From NCBI GenBank assembly GCA_905221605.1, contig CAJNDS010000002.1, positions 553,501-617,500 on the forward strand: DNA of 64,000 nt. The letters run 5' to 3'. How positions within the stretch are numbered: position 1 is the stretch's first letter; each line of letters starts with the position of its first letter. The DNA comes from Symbiodinium natans (taxonomy: Eukaryota > Sar > Dinophyceae > Suessiales > Symbiodiniaceae). The position numbers were made by a program, and so were the translations under genes. The notes beneath the pieces are model-generated. The model was not told where the DNA came from. It saw nothing but the letters and a program-made list of their open reading frames with translations, and ran no database searches. This document shows, in pieces, positions 20,491 through 31,174 of the stretch.

Positions 20491-20974
20491 CTGAAACTAA
20501 ACTTGGAGGTTCATGGGTTCAGTTCCATCGATCAAGCTGTCGCATGTGCAACGCAGTGTTGGTGCCGAGAAACTCTAAAACCCTAAACGCCCAAAATACC
20601 CTTCAACAAACAAGAGAAACCCTAAACAAACCCGAGAAAACCCTTAAACAACAACCTGAAGCAACCCTCAACACCCTGAGAGACCCGAAAAAACCCTCCG
20701 AATCTCCCTCAATCCCGAATCGTCGAGCTCCGTGGTCTCAAGCGCCTCCTAAACTCTACACGCAATGGGGTTTAGGGTTTAGGGTTTAGGGTTTATGGGG
20801 TGTAGGGTTTTTGGGCTAAAGGTTCACGCTATGGGCCCTAAACGTTGTAATCCCTAAACCCTTCATCATAAACCTTGCAAGCCCTCTAAATATTCAAACC
20901 CCGAAAGGATAGGGCTTATGAACTTCACGCCTCAATCCTAGACCTTGTTAGCCCTTATCAAACCCATATACCCA

Positions 20975-21310
20975 AACCCTGGAACCCTAGTACCCTAAAA
21001 CTCCACAGCCCCAAAAGCAAACAAAATACTAAGCCCTGAACCCTGACCCCTCAACCCTAAAAACCCTAAAACCCTACAACCCTAAAACCCTAAATCCTAA
21101 ACCCACCCCAAAAAAAAAACCAAAACCCTAAACCCTAAAGCCCCCAAAGATCCTAAACCAGAACAACCCTAAACCCTCGAACCCTCAAAGCCTCAAACCC
21201 TAAAACCCTCAACCCCTCAAACTCCTCAACCCTAAAACCCTAAAACCCTGCCAAAAGAATCCCAAAACCCTAAAACTCCAAAACCCTAAACCCTCAACCC
21301 AAAACCCTCA
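20975..21310 (-). repeat. degenerate CCCTAAA array
   Basis: CCCTAAA, CCCTAAAA and CCCTCAA mixtures. The 20540-20970 stretch left of it is similar but more decayed and holds no gene I can support. Confidence 0.9.
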
Positions 21311-21322
21311 ACCCCCAACGAC

Positions 21323-21421
21323 AGGCTCAGCCCGTGGCTGCGCGCGCCCCCCGCGCGGGGCCAGGGCGGCCGCCGCCCGGGCGCCGCGCTCCGCCAGGAG
21401 CGCCTGGTGGCGCTGAAGGAC
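21323..21421 (-). CDS. coiled-coil exon
   Basis: CAGCAG acceptor, 33 codons, CCT|GTCG donor; phase 0 at both ends. Reads VLQRHQALLAERGARAAAAL and then an Arg/Ala tail. Phase agrees with the exon at 22008-22078. Confidence 0.45.
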
Positions 21422-21719
21422 CTGCTGGGGGTTTGAGGGGTTTAGGTTTAGGGTTGTAGGGTTTCGGGTTTCGGGTTTAGGGTTTAGGGGGGTTAGGGGG
21501 TTTAGGGGGTTTAGGGTTTTTAGGGCTCAGGTTTTTGGGGATTAGCGTTTAGGGTTGGTGGCGCAGAAGGGCCTGCTGGGGTTTGGGAGGTTTTGGGGGG
21601 TTTCTGGGGTGTAGGCTTGGTAGGGTTTAGGGGTTTAGGGCTTTAGGGCCTAGGGGTTAGGGTTTTTGTTTTCGGTGTCGCTCAGCAAGGCCATGGAAAA
21701 TACGTCAGAGCTCCCAAAA

Positions 21720-21990
21720 GCTCCTCAGCCCTACAGCCCTCAGCCCTATAACCCCATAACCCTAAGTAGCCCTAAACCCTGTAACCCTATAGCCCCTGTA
21801 ATACACCCTAAGCCCCTTTATTTTTATAGCCCTAAACCCTAGCCCCAAACCCTAGGACCTAAACCCTATAACCCCTGTAGCCCAATAACCCCTATCAGCC
21901 CTATAACCCCTATCAAAACCGATAACCCCTGAAAGCTCTATAACCCCTACTTAAACCCTAGCCCTAAACCCTAAACCCTAAACCCTAAAT
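21720..21990 (-). repeat. CCCTAAA array
   Basis: CCCTAAA with CCCTATA and CCCCTGTA variants, left of the exon 22008-22078. Confidence 0.9.
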
Positions 21991-22007
21991 CACGCCCGTC
22001 CGCTCAC

Positions 22008-22078
22008 CTCCGCAGCGCCGCGCGCTGCCCGCTGCTCCGCAGTCCTGGCTGCGGAGGCTCTCGAGGGGCTCTTATTGG
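22008..22078 (-). CDS. coiled-coil exon
   Basis: Minus frame PSRASAARTAEQRAARGAAE ending GAG|GTGAGC, a near-consensus GT donor in phase 0. Acceptor AATAAG or AAGAG. Confidence 0.5.
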
Positions 22079-22079
22079 G

Positions 22080-22440
22080 TTTTTGGGGGGTTTAGAGTTT
22101 AGGGTTTGGGGTTTGGGGTGTGGGGTTTGGGGTTTAGGGTTTGGGGTTTGGGGATTGGGACTACTTCCGGATGTCTTGCATAAAGCCTCGGTTTTCGGGT
22201 GTCGGATTTAGGGTAGCTCTGAAGACCCAATGCCGGCCCTGGAATCAGGAGGGGCCCACGGCAGGGACCGAGCTCCTTCTGGTCTCAGGGTTTAGGGTTT
22301 GGGGTTTGGGGTTTAGGGTTTAGGGTTTGGGGTTTGGGGTTTAGGGTTTAGGGTTTGGGGTTTGGGGTTTAGGGTTTAGGGTTTGGGGTGAGGGTTTGGG
22401 GATTAGGGTTTAGGGTTTAGGGTTTGGGGTTAGGGTTTAA
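22080..22440 (+). repeat. TTTGGGG/TTTAGGG arrays
   Basis: Mixed arrays at 22080-22160 and 22285-22440. The island between (22205-22285) has an open minus frame KELGPCRGPLLIPGPALGLQ that could be an exon (confidence about 0.3). Confidence 0.9.
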
Positions 22441-22444
22441 AGGT

Positions 22445-22564
22445 CTACTAGGTTGCCAAGGAACCTAGGATTAAAAAAGACGCAATTTTTTTGCTTAGGG
22501 GGGTTTATAAGGGAACCGAAACCTCCCCAAAAAAGGAATAATGGGACTACTGGGCATCCTAGTC
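22445..22564. mobile_element. MITE family 2
   Basis: Left end CTACTAGGTTGCCAAGGAAC, core GGTTTATAAGGGAACC, right end CTACTGGGCATCCTAGTC; ends partly complementary. Related copies 30680-30796, 47877-47993, diverged 29780-29880, fragments 7247-7312 and 26483-26549. Confidence 0.75.
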
Positions 22565-22864
22565 TAGGGAAGGGTTTCGGGTTTTGACTTAGGGAAACTG
22601 TAAACCTAAGGCCTCCACAGCTCCCACGCAAGCGAAACGTGTCTGAGGCCATTTTTTAGAAGGAACTCCAAAACCAAAACAATTTACCCTACACCCTTCA
22701 ACTTACTTCTCCTATCACCACGGAATAAACAAGGCTGAACTTTGTTAGTGCTACTAAGTTTGGTACCCCGCAGGGTTTAAAGTTCAACTCAACCCGAAGC
22801 CCTAAACCCTACACCCTAAACTCCTAACCCCTAAACCCTCGAAGTAGGTCAACGCCCACACAAC

Positions 22865-22922
22865 TCTGCCTGGACCGCCAGGAGAGCAAGATCGATCGTA
22901 GCAGACCGTTCGAGCTTGCGGC
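22865..22922 (-). CDS. Sfi1-like repeat exon
   Basis: CTTCGCAG acceptor, 19 codons plus one base, GT donor. Reads AASSNGLLRSILLSWRSRQ: Leu -7, Leu -3, Trp, Arg. It starts in phase 0, matching the exon at 23381-23422. Confidence 0.6.
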
Positions 22923-22934
22923 CTGCGAAGGTGG

Positions 22935-23280
22935 GCTTAGGGTTTAGGGTTTTAGACGGCTTAACAGGGTTTTAGGGCTTTAGAGGGTTTTAAGGTTTAG
23001 GGTTTAGGGTCTTAGGGCTTAATCGGGTTTTAGGGGTTTAGGGTTTAGGGTTTTAGAGGGTTTTAGGGTTAAATAGGGTTTAGGGTTTTAGGTTTTTAGG
23101 GTTAGGGTCTAGGGTTCTAGGGTTTGAGGTTTTTAGGGTTCTAGGGTTTTAGAGGGTTTTAGGGTTTTGGGGTTTTGGGGTTCTTGGGTTTTTGGGTTTT
23201 AGGATGTACAGGGTTTAGTGTTTTAAGGTTTTAGAGTTTAGAAGGGTTTTTAGGTTTCGGGCTTAGGCAATGGGATTTCG
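22935..23280 (+). repeat. TTTTAGGG/TTTAGAGGG array
   Basis: Dominated by GGGTTTTAG-type octamers, a different local variant from neighbouring arrays. Confidence 0.9.
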
Positions 23281-23380
23281 GGTGCAAGGTGTAGGGAACC
23301 CTGAACCCTAAACCCTAAACCCTAAACCCTACCTAAACCCTAAACCCTAAACCCTCAACCCTAAACCCTATACCCTAAAC

Positions 23381-23422
23381 CCGAAACCAGTCCAGCGATG
23401 CCTGCAGCGCCAGCGCTGCCAC
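23381..23422 (-). CDS. short helical exon with Trp
   Basis: GGGCAG acceptor, exactly 14 codons VAALALQASLDWFR, donor CGG|GTTTAGGG created by the array. Phase 0 on both sides, matching its neighbours (23737-23807 upstream, 22865-22922 downstream). Confidence 0.5.
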
Positions 23423-23736
23423 CTGCCCAGTGTGGCTTGGGGTTTAGGGTTTAGGGTTTAGGGCGAGACCTTCAACTGCATGAGGATCCTGACTCAGGTC
23501 CTTCAAAACCCCACATTCAATAACCCCAAATTCACACAGGAGTGCCCCGTAAATTGCCTTCATTCGGCTCCTTAGAATGATGTATACGAATGATGCTTTC
23601 CACGGCATCCTCCCTTGTCAGGTTTCGGTAGAGTTTTGGGAGGCTGGCCCTAAACCCTAAATCCTATATAAACTCTAAACCCCAAACCCCAAACCCTAAA
23701 CCCGAAACCCTAAACCCTAAGCAAGGCAGAAACCAC

Positions 23737-23807
23737 CTGGCCATGCTGGCGGATCTGCATGCGACGGCGTCTCAACGCGAGAGCACCTGGTTCTGAACGA
23801 AGAAGCC
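23737..23807 (-). CDS. coiled-coil exon
   Basis: Reads LLRSEPGALALRRRRMQIRQ and ends CAG|GTGGTT (GT donor, phase 0). It starts with two bases of a split codon, fitting the single leftover base of the exon at 24061-24097. Confidence 0.5.
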
Positions 23808-24060
23808 CTTTGGAACCCAAACCCTAAACCCTAAACCCTAAACCCCAAACCTTAAATAAACCCTAAACCCCAGACGCATAGGAAAGAAAAGGCAGGGATT
23901 TCCTGAGCAACCCAAAGCCCTACATTCTTGTAGGCTGTTGTAACACTATATATCCCTCATCGGATTCTGAGAGCACCCACAAAAAGTTCGACTTTGGGGC
24001 TCTTAAGGCCGGGTTTAGGGTTTAGGGTTTAGGGTTTAGGGTTTAGATTTTGGGGCTTGC

Positions 24061-24097
24061 CCGATAATCGCCAAGGGTGAAGCTTGAGGGCTGAGGC
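24061..24097 (-). CDS. microexon with Trp
   Basis: Strong acceptor CTTCTTGTTCCCAG, then 12 codons plus one base, ASALKLHPWRLS, and a GC donor. Phases fit both neighbours. Confidence 0.45.
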
Positions 24098-24295
24098 CTG
24101 GGAACAAGAAGCAGGGGGCCCTGTTTTGGGCTTAGGGTTTAGGGTTTAGGGTTTAGGGTTTAGGGTTTAGGGTTTAGGGTTTAGGGGTCTGGAAGGGCAC
24201 AGAAACCCCGAAATAACGCAGACTGAAAGCTAACCTCCCCTGTACGAAGGCTGTTGTAAGGGTACTGCTGGGCATTGAGGCATTGGAGCCTAAAC

Positions 24296-24726
24296 CCCTA
24301 TGCCCCTAAACCTAAACCCTAAACCCTAAACCCTAAACCCTAAACCCTAACACCTAAACCCTAAACCCTAAGCCCAAACCCCAAAACCTTAAACATCAAA
24401 GCCCTACGAACCCCTGTGAAAACCTCGAACCTCAAGCTCTTGAATCGCAAGTGAGTGCGACTGAGACCCTAAACCCTAAACCCTAAACCCTCTAAACCCT
24501 AAACCCTAAACCCTAAACCCTAAACCCTAAACCCTAAACCCTAACACCTAAACCCTAAACCCTAAGCCCAAACCCCAAAACCTTAAACATCAAAGCCCTA
24601 CGAACCCCTGTGAAAACCTCGAACCTCAAGCTCTTGAATCGCAAGTGAGTGCGACTGAGACCCTAAACCCTAAACCCTAAACCCTCTAAACCCTAAACCC
24701 TAAACCCTAAACCCTAAACCCTAAAC
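24296..24726 (-). repeat. CCCTAAA arrays with a 194-base tandem duplication
   Basis: Units 24351-24544 and 24545-24730 appear identical over the non-telomeric part (CACCTAAACC...AAGCTCTTGAATCGCAAGTG). A very recent duplication. Confidence 0.9.
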
Positions 24727-24829
24727 TCCTCCAAGACGTCTGAGGCTGCGACTTTGCCAGGCCCAAAGCGCAGCCGCCGCCACGCCGCGTCTGCCACGCA
24801 GAGCCAAGGCGGCTGCTGCGGCTGCGCCC
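24727..24829 (-). CDS. Sfi1-like repeat exon
   Basis: ATGATCAG acceptor, donor GGAGGA|GTTTAGGG. Contains RGVAAAALWAWQSRSLRRLG: Leu -3 before the second Trp, then Arg-rich. It starts with one base of a split codon, matching two leftover bases of exon 25294-25396. Confidence 0.6.
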
Positions 24830-25149
24830 CTGATCATGGCGCGATTTTAGGGTTTAGGGTTTAGGGTTTAGGGTTTAGGGTTCTGGGTTCTGGGTTCAGG
24901 GTTTAGACCCTAAACCCTAAAGTACCCTAAGCCCTACACCCTGCAATTTAGGGTTTGGGGTTTACACCCGCAATTTAGGGTTTGGGGCTTCTGCATGCTT
25001 CACGCCTCCCGAAGTAAGGCTAACAATGGTGTCCGTGTACAGGAGATTCTACTACATATTAGGGGTATATAGGGGGGGCACGCCCTAAAAATTTTACTAA
25101 AAGCCCATGCAAGAATACTGGAAATATGAACTATCGCGAGGGCCTTAGC

Positions 25150-25290
25150 CCACAATCCCTAACCCTAACCCCCCCCAACCCCACAGAACCCCACAGAACC
25201 CTACAGAACCCTACAGAACCCTACAGAACCCTAAACCCTAAGCCCTAAGCCCTAAGCCCTAAACCCTAAACCCTAAACCCTAAACCCCCC
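25150..25290 (-). repeat. CCCTAAA / CCCTACAGAA array
   Basis: Includes five CCCTACAGAA decamers (25185-25235) before normal heptamers. TTTAGGG at 24846-24905 flanks the preceding exon. Confidence 0.9.
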
Positions 25291-25293
25291 AAC

Positions 25294-25396
25294 AAAAGCC
25301 CTCCCGGCCGTCGTAGAAGCAGCTCTCGCTCCCGGGCTGCAGCAGCCGTGGCTTGCTTGTGGCCCCGTGTGGTCAGGACTTCTTGGCGCCAGTCGC
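25294..25396 (-). CDS. coiled-coil exon
   Basis: Reads DWRQEVLTTRGHKQATAAAA and then RERELLLRRPGG. Acceptor CCCCGAG; donor GC, or GT at TTTT|GTTGGG, both leaving two bases. Starts with two bases that complete a Gly codon with exon 26362-26434. Confidence 0.55.
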
Positions 25397-25399
25397 CTC

Positions 25400-25810
25400 G
25401 GGGAGGGGTTTGGGGTTTAGGGTTTAGGGTTTGGGGTTTCGGGTTTCGGGTTTGGGGTTTGGGTTTAGGGTTTGGGGTTTGGTGTTTAGGGTTTGGGGTT
25501 TAGGGTTTGGGGTTTGGGGTTTGGGCTTTAGGGGGTTGAGGGGGTTTGGGGGGGTTTGGGGGGGTTTAGGGGGTTCAGGGGGGTTTAGGGAGATTTAGGG
25601 GTTTAGGATATCGGGTCTAAGGGAGTTAGGGGTTTAGGGGTTTAAGGGGTTTAAGCGGTTTAAGGGGTTTAAGCGGTTTAAGGGGTTTAAGGGGTTTAAG
25701 TGGTTTAAGGGGTTTAAGGGGCTCAAGGGGTTTAGGGGGTTAAGGGGTTTAAGGGGTCTAACGGGGTTTAGGGGGTTTAGGGGTTACGGGTTGTAGAGGT
25801 TTAGGGGCTG
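25400..25810 (+). repeat. TTTAGGG/TTTGGGG/TTTAAGGGG array
   Basis: Starts as TTTAGGG/TTTGGGG and passes into a homogeneous TTTAAGGGG nonamer block (about 25640-25760). Confidence 0.9.
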
Positions 25811-26110
25811 AGGGGTATAGACTCTATGGCGTGTCAGGACTTTTGGAAATAGAAGAGGCTTGAATTCGGGTCTCTGGTGCTGAAGGCTTTTTACTCGACC
25901 GGGGCTTATTGAATTTTGCCCCAGAGGGTGCGGGAAACAACGAGGCTTTAGGGTTCAGGGTTTAGGGTTTAGGGTTCGGAGTTTAGGGTTTGAGGGCGTA
26001 GGCTTTGAGGTTGTTCTGCCAGGCACGACTGGGAGCACCCCGGCCCGACCTGTCACTGTTTACACCAACGGCTTGGTGGCAATTCTGAGCAAATTTGTGG
26101 ATGATGATTT

Positions 26111-26205
26111 GGGATGTTCCCCTTATGCAGTCCTTAGTAGCGATTCTCGTACTCCCCTAATATAATCCCTATCAAGGACTGCTAGTAGAATAGGGGAACG
26201 TCCCA
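26111..26205. mobile_element. MITE family 1, complete
   Basis: TTTGGGATGTTCCCC and GGGGAACGTCCCAAA ends, with a second inner inverted pair (CAGTCCTTAGTAG / CTAGTAG...). Confidence 0.75.
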
Positions 26206-26299
26206 AAAAAATGTTGCAACAACAAAAACAACCCAGCTGCAGGAAACAAAAGCCCTAAATGTACGGTTGGCATGAAATACTACTAAAAAATGCACTTGT

Positions 26300-26648
26300 G
26301 GGAACCCTAAGCCCTAAGCCCTAAGCCCTAAGCCCTAAACCCTAAACCCTAAACCCTAAACCCTCAATCCTTCTCCCGCCCTGTAATTCCCCAGAGACAC
26401 TGAGCAGCCCGGTCGCCCAGAACAGTTGCCTGGGCTGAAAGGCTTCTCGGTTTAGGGTTTAGGGTCTAGGGTTTAGGGTTTAGGGTGGAACCCAGACCGG
26501 AAAAAAGGGGAGGGGGGGGGGGGAAGTAAGGGCCTACTCTGGGTCCTAAACCCTAAACCCCTAAACCCTAAACCCTAAACCCCTAAACCCTAAACCCCTA
26601 AACCCTGAACCCCTAAACCCTAAACCCTAAACCCTAAACCCTAAACCC
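26300..26648. repeat. CCCTAAA and TTTAGGG arrays around exon
   Basis: CCCTAAA 26303-26361 and 26548-26648, TTTAGGG 26449-26486, with a MITE family 2 right-end fragment and a G run at 26483-26549. Confidence 0.9.
26362..26434 (-). CDS. Sfi1-like repeat exon
   Basis: CCTTTCAG acceptor, phase 0. Reads PRQLFWATGLLSVSGELQGG and then RRIE; donor GAGG|GTTTAGGG from the array. Trp is present although the -3 residue is Gln, so this unit is atypical. Confidence 0.5.
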
Positions 26649-26762
26649 GGGCCTGTATGGGTGCATACTACTCCTCGTATGCGTTCAGGGTACAGATTTA
26701 AAAAAAAAAACTAGAATCGGTAGTGTTGGTCTATATTCTGGTGCTCTCTACACTACACCCCA

Positions 26763-27640
26763 TTTAGGGTTTGGGGTTTAGGGTTTAGGGTCTAGGGTCT
26801 AGGGTTTAGGGTTTGGGGTTTGGGGTTTAGGGTTTGGGGTTTGGGGTTTAGGGTTGAGGTTTAGAGGAGAGCAACAACGGCACATGGTTTCGCATAACTA
26901 TGTCTTACACCGCGCTGAGTTCGGAAGAACCCACACCTAAAGCAGGAACACCTGAATCCCGGACCCATCTACACCACAATGCCCGCACATCAGAAAGTCC
27001 TAGAAACGAAAAAGCGCCCATGCTGCAAAAGCCCAAGCAACCTAAGCGCCAAGAAAGCTCTCAAACCACACAAGCCCCAAGACCCTCTACCCTAAACCTG
27101 AAGCCCTCAGCCCTCAATCCTCCTAAGCCTCTGAGCCGCAAAGCAAGAAAGATCGCAAATCATCAAAAGCTCTTAAACACTGAGGCAGCGCACATCCTCT
27201 ATAGGGTTTAGGGTTTATAGGGTTTACAGGGTTTGTAGGGTTTATAGGGTTTATAGGGTTTCTAGGGTTTCTAGGGTTTCTAGGGTTCATGGGACTTCTA
27301 GAGTGGTTGCAGGGGTTTTTGTAGGTTTATGGGGCTTCTTATGGGGTTTACAGGGCTGATGGGGTCTTTGGGGCTTATCGCGTGTACCCCGTAACCCATT
27401 TCCTGTGCGGTCATCTCCCATACGAGTACCTCCTTAAGCAGTACACCCTCCAACCCCAATCCCACGACCCTATGAGCCCTCAACCCCCAACAGCCTAAAA
27501 ACTCAACCTGCCCCAAAACCTTCCAGCCTAAACCCTCGCCCCACCAACCCCCAAACCCTGAACCCTCAACCCTCAACCCTAAACCCTACACCCTAAACCC
27601 TCAACCCTATACTCCCCGTGTAGACAGAATCCATATGCTC
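26763..27640. other. decayed arrays, no supported gene
   Basis: TTTAGGG/TTTGGGG 26763-26860, GGGTTTATA-type runs 27204-27290 and CCCTAAA 27560-27610. The ORF at 26900-27211 is Lys/Pro-rich low complexity with no recognisable domain. Confidence 0.6.
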
Positions 27641-27645
27641 ACCTT

Positions 27646-27731
27646 GGGATGCTCCCCCTTATGCTACCAGTCCTCAACAGGAAGTATAATAATCCTACTA
27701 AGGACTGGTATAGTATGAGGGAATGCCTCCC
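27646..27731. mobile_element. MITE family 1, complete but diverged
   Basis: TTGGGATGCTCCCCCTTATG and the complementary GAGGGAATGCCTCCCAA end, with inner CCAGTCCTCA / AGGACTGG arms. Confidence 0.7.
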
Positions 27732-27924
27732 AATGGTCTCACTTCTTGAAAATATGGTCTCCTTTGGGGTTACGATGAATTATCAGGCAGCCCAGCAGCC
27801 CCCAACATCTACGGTACCCCAAACAAAGGCACCATCATTTTGAGAACTCACCAGATACGATCAAGGAAGACTGAATATATTAGAGGGGGAGGGGGACTAA
27901 ACCACTGCAACACCCCAAGTAATT

Positions 27925-28275
27925 CCTAAACCCCAAACCCCAACCCCGAACCCTAAACCCCAAATCCTAAACCCCAAACCCTAAACCCCACCCTAAACCC
28001 CAAACCCCAAACCCTAAACCCCAAACCCTAAATCCGTGCCTGCAGCGCCCGCGCGCTGCCGGCGGCCAGGGCCAGCGCGGCGGCTGCGCCCCGCTGAGCG
28101 AGCTGGGCGCCTTAGCTCTAGGGGTTGTATCTTGGACCCTTAAGGATGTGGTTTAGGGTTTAGGGTTTAGGGTTTAGGGTTTAGGGTTTAGGGTTTAGGG
28201 TTTAGGGTTGAGGCTTGAGGGTTGAGGGTTTAGGGTTTTGGGTTAGGGTTTAAGGTTTAGGGGTTTGGGGAACCG
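27925..28275. repeat. CCCTAAA array, exon, TTTAGGG array
   Basis: CCCTAAA/CCCCAAA at 27925-28035 and TTTAGGG at 28150-28270 around the exon 28040-28102. Confidence 0.9.
28040..28102 (-). CDS. Ala-rich helical exon
   Basis: Exactly 21 codons, phase 0 at both ends: GCCCAG acceptor, GC donor (CTGCAG|GCACGG). Reads LAQRGAAAALALAAGSARAL. Length equals exons 50123-50185 and 58704-58766 (63 bases). Confidence 0.45.
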
Positions 28276-28279
28276 GTTT

Positions 28280-28680
28280 CAAGATCCTTAATGTGGTACA
28301 AGAGCTATCCTGCACCCAAAGACCCCAAACCCAACTCTAAACTACCCCTCAAGCCTACGCCGCCCACCCTACACCTCATCAAACCCTAAGTAACTGAACT
28401 TACGCCTAAGAATGAATGCTAAGCTAACCTCATAACGGAAACCTGAACTGGAGCTAACAAAAACAAACTACCAGTATCCGTGGGGAAGTACAGGTGAACC
28501 TTTGGGATTATCTAGGGATATGATAATTACAAAAGTTAACGGATACCGTAAGGTTACCTGCTCTATTACAAAGATTGCAAACTGCAAGCCCTTAACTGAC
28601 CATTCACTAAGCCTAAAGCAACCCAAACCTCCAACCCTCAGGCCCTAAACCCTATAAAGCCTAGACCAGCCCTCAACATA
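28280..28680. other. unique sequence with one inverted-repeat element
   Basis: No gene seen. 28491-28560 has complementary ends CAGGTGAACCTT and AAGGTTACCTG around an AT-rich core, a probable MITE remnant. Confidence 0.5.
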
Positions 28681-29000
28681 TCTGCCCTAAACCCTAAACC
28701 CTAAACCCTAAACCCTAAACCCTAAACCCTAAACCCTAAACCCTAAACCCTAAACCCCAAGCCCTCTCTCAACCTTGCCCGGCTGCGCCGAAGGTCGCTC
28801 GCGGCCGCATGGCGCTTGCACCGGCCCTGGGAGGTGTGAGAGCTTCTAGGGTTTAGGGTTTAGGGCTAGGGTTTAGGGTTTAGGGTTTAGGTTTTAGGGT
28901 TTAGTTTTTAGGGTTTAGGGTTTAGGGTTTAGGGTTTAGGGTTTAGGGTTTAGGGTTTAGGGTCTAGGGTCTAGGGTTGAGGGTTTAGGGTCTAGAATTT
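28680..29000. repeat. CCCTAAA array, exon, TTTAGGG array
   Basis: CCCTAAA 28683-28758 and TTTAGGG 28848-28995 flank exon 28774-28826. Confidence 0.95.
28774..28826 (-). CDS. Arg-rich helical exon
   Basis: CTCCCAG acceptor (phase 0), donor GCAAG|GTTGAG. Reads GRCKRHAAASDLRRSRA. Phase 0 start fits the phase 0 end of exon 29338-29417. Confidence 0.5.
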
Positions 29001-29199
29001 AAGGTCCATTGTTTAGGGCTTCAGGCCTTCGGGTTTCCAAAAAGGGGTTCAGGGCTTGATTGTGGGTTTTGAGAATTCAAGGTGTCGGGCATTTTTCACT
29101 GTGCGTAGCAAGAAGATGGTGGGCACAGGGGGCCCAAACAAGCTTATATTCCAGGCTCAGACCTTTCAACTGTACTAGGCCCCTAAACACTCTTGGGCC

Positions 29200-29690
29200 T
29201 AAACCCTAAACCCTAAACCCTAAACCCCAAACCCCAAACCTAAACCCTCAACCCTCAACCCTAAACCCTACACCCTAAACCCTAAACCCTAAACCCTAAA
29301 CCCTAAACCCTGAACCCTGAACCCTAAACCCTACTACCAGCAAAGGCGCGTGCAAGCACACCTTGTGCCAGTAGAGCAGGATCGCCGCCTCCAAGGGCCG
29401 CCTTTGGCCAGCCTTGACTCAGCTTCCCCATGCTGGGGTTTAGGGTTTAGGGTTCAAGGTTCAGGGTTTAGGGTTTAGGGTTTAGGGCTAGGGTTTAGGG
29501 TTTAGGGTTTAGGGTTTAGGGTTTAGGGTTGAGGTTTGAGGGTTGAGGGTTGAGGACTGGGGTTTAGGGGTTTAGGGTTTGGGGTTTAGGGTTTTGGGTT
29601 TAGGGGTTTTGGTTGAGGGGTTTAGGGGTTTAGGGGTAGGGGGGTTAGGGGTTTAGGGTTTAGGATTTAGGCTTTAGGGTTTCTGGGGTT
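29200..29690. repeat. CCCTAAA array, exon, TTTAGGG array
   Basis: CCCTAAA 29202-29333; TTTAGGG 29438-29690 grading into TTTAGGGG. Between 29000 and 29200 nothing supportable. Confidence 0.95.
29338..29417 (-). CDS. Sfi1-like repeat exon
   Basis: Reads RRPLEAAILLYWHKVCLHAP: Leu -3, Trp, His-Lys. Donor GCTG|GTAGTAGGG, phase 0. Starts with two bases that fit the single base left by exon 30554-30638 if that exon uses its GTTTAGGG donor. Confidence 0.6.
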
Positions 29691-29779
29691 TAATTAACCA
29701 CAACCATCCCAGAGAGACTACAACCTCTAACCCTAAACCCGCAAAAACCTCTAATTGATCTCAGCTCCGTATTCACTTC

Positions 29780-29880
29780 TTGGTCGCCCAGTAACCATCT
29801 TGTAATAAGGGTGCCGTTTTTTGGTTGGTTACTTTATCAAGGAAACCCAGAACCCCAAAAAAGTGATGCTTCTGGTCTTC
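29780..29880. mobile_element. MITE family 2, diverged
   Basis: Shares GGTCGCCCAGTAACC, AAGGGTGCCGTTTTTTGG and AAGGAAACC...CCAAAAAA with the family; the right end is lost. Confidence 0.5.
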
Positions 29881-30074
29881 TCATCAAGGCGCTATATATG
29901 GTCAAACACTTCTTCGAACTTCAGTCCCCGCGCTCGAAAAAATCAGGCTCGGACGCCCCCCCCAAACAACGAAAGCAGCCCGAAACCCTAAACCCTAATC
30001 CCTAAACCCTAAACCTTGAAAATTGGTCCTCGCGAGCTGCTGCCGAGCAACTACCATCTTCGCTGCCGTGAGAC

Positions 30075-30473
30075 GTGTTGCCCTGGAAAGCCCAAGTTCG
30101 CACGATTTTGGGGGGCTCTACCTCTAAACCCGCAACCCTAAACCCTGACCTCGAAAGCCCTGGACACCAGCTCATGACAGGAAGAAGTTCCTCACCGCCA
30201 GAAGAAGGTTCGGAGAAGGTGTGGCTTGACCATGCTTATCTCTTGGGCCCCGAGATCCCGCCAAGACCTGCTCGTCTTACTGCCTCTCAGTACGGAATTC
30301 GCGGGGACTTTGCTCCAGAACATATACCTGGACATGTACGGAACCTCGTAAAACACTAACTCCCGACTCCAGGGACGCGCACTAAGCCTTGTCTGACTCT
30401 CCGTACGCTCAAGATGTTCCAAATCAACCACTCCTCTTCGGCCAGACATCGAACATGCCAAATCACACGACAT
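30075..30473. CDS. possible exon, strand unresolved
   Basis: Plus frame WLDHAYLLGPEIPPRPARLT (to a stop at 30357) and minus frame ELVFYEVPYMSRYMFWSKVP both look natural. No family recognised and no clear splice sites. Confidence 0.3.
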
Positions 30474-30553
30474 GGAAAAGGAAATAAATAGCCCTGAAAC
30501 CCTACCCTAAACCTTCTCAATTACCTGAAGGCCCTAAACCCTCTACCCTAAAC

Positions 30554-30638
30554 CCCGAATTTGCCGCCTGCGGCCGGAGGCCTCCCGGCGCCAGCACAGC
30601 ATCGTCTTGAGGAGCAGCAGACGCAGCATGGAACGCAG
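30554..30638 (-). CDS. Sfi1-like repeat exon
   Basis: Reads LRSMLRLLLLKTMLCWRREA and then SGRRRQIR: Leu -7, Met -3, Trp, Arg-Arg. Acceptor CCTCGAG, phase 0 (fits exon 33311-33388). Donor CGGG|GTTTAGGG made by the array, leaving one base, which fits exon 29338-29417. Confidence 0.65.
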
Positions 30639-30679
30639 CTCGAGGCCTCTTGGGCTTCACAGCTGGATTTCACCGTCTT

Positions 30680-30796
30680 CTAGGCTGCCCAGTAACCTAG
30701 GCTTAAAAAAGGGTGCCCTTTTTTGAGAAAAGGGGTCTATAAGGGAACCTAAACCCCCCCCAAAAAGGGAATAAGGGATCTACTGGGCATCCTAGT
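30680..30796. mobile_element. MITE family 2
   Basis: CTAGGCTGCCCAGTAACC ... GGTCTATAAGGGAACC ... CTACTGGGCATCCTAG; the outer ends are complementary over about 12 bases. Confidence 0.75.
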
Positions 30797-31174
30797 CTTT
30801 AGGGGTTTAGGGGCTCAGGATTTGGGCGTAGGGTTTAGGTTTAGGGTTAGGGTTTCGGGCACCTGAAACAACCTCAGATTTGTAAGTTACCGACTTACAA
30901 GTAACCTCAAAAAAGGGTAGGATTGTGGTTGTAAAGGTAGGTTTAGGCGCGTGTGGGGATGGGGCCTATAGGTGTCATGCTGTTTATACGCTTTAGGGTC
31001 TGGGTTTGAGGGCCCCCAAAAAGAGGAGGGAAGGGTGGGGGGGAGAGCGGGTTGGGTTTTGGCGTTTGTGCGGTCTTGTGGACAATCTGGAAGAAACGCC
31101 TTTGGACTCAAACTACTTTACATAGAGTCATATGGAATATGGATCATCAAGTTCAGGGAGGTGAACCCTACTGC

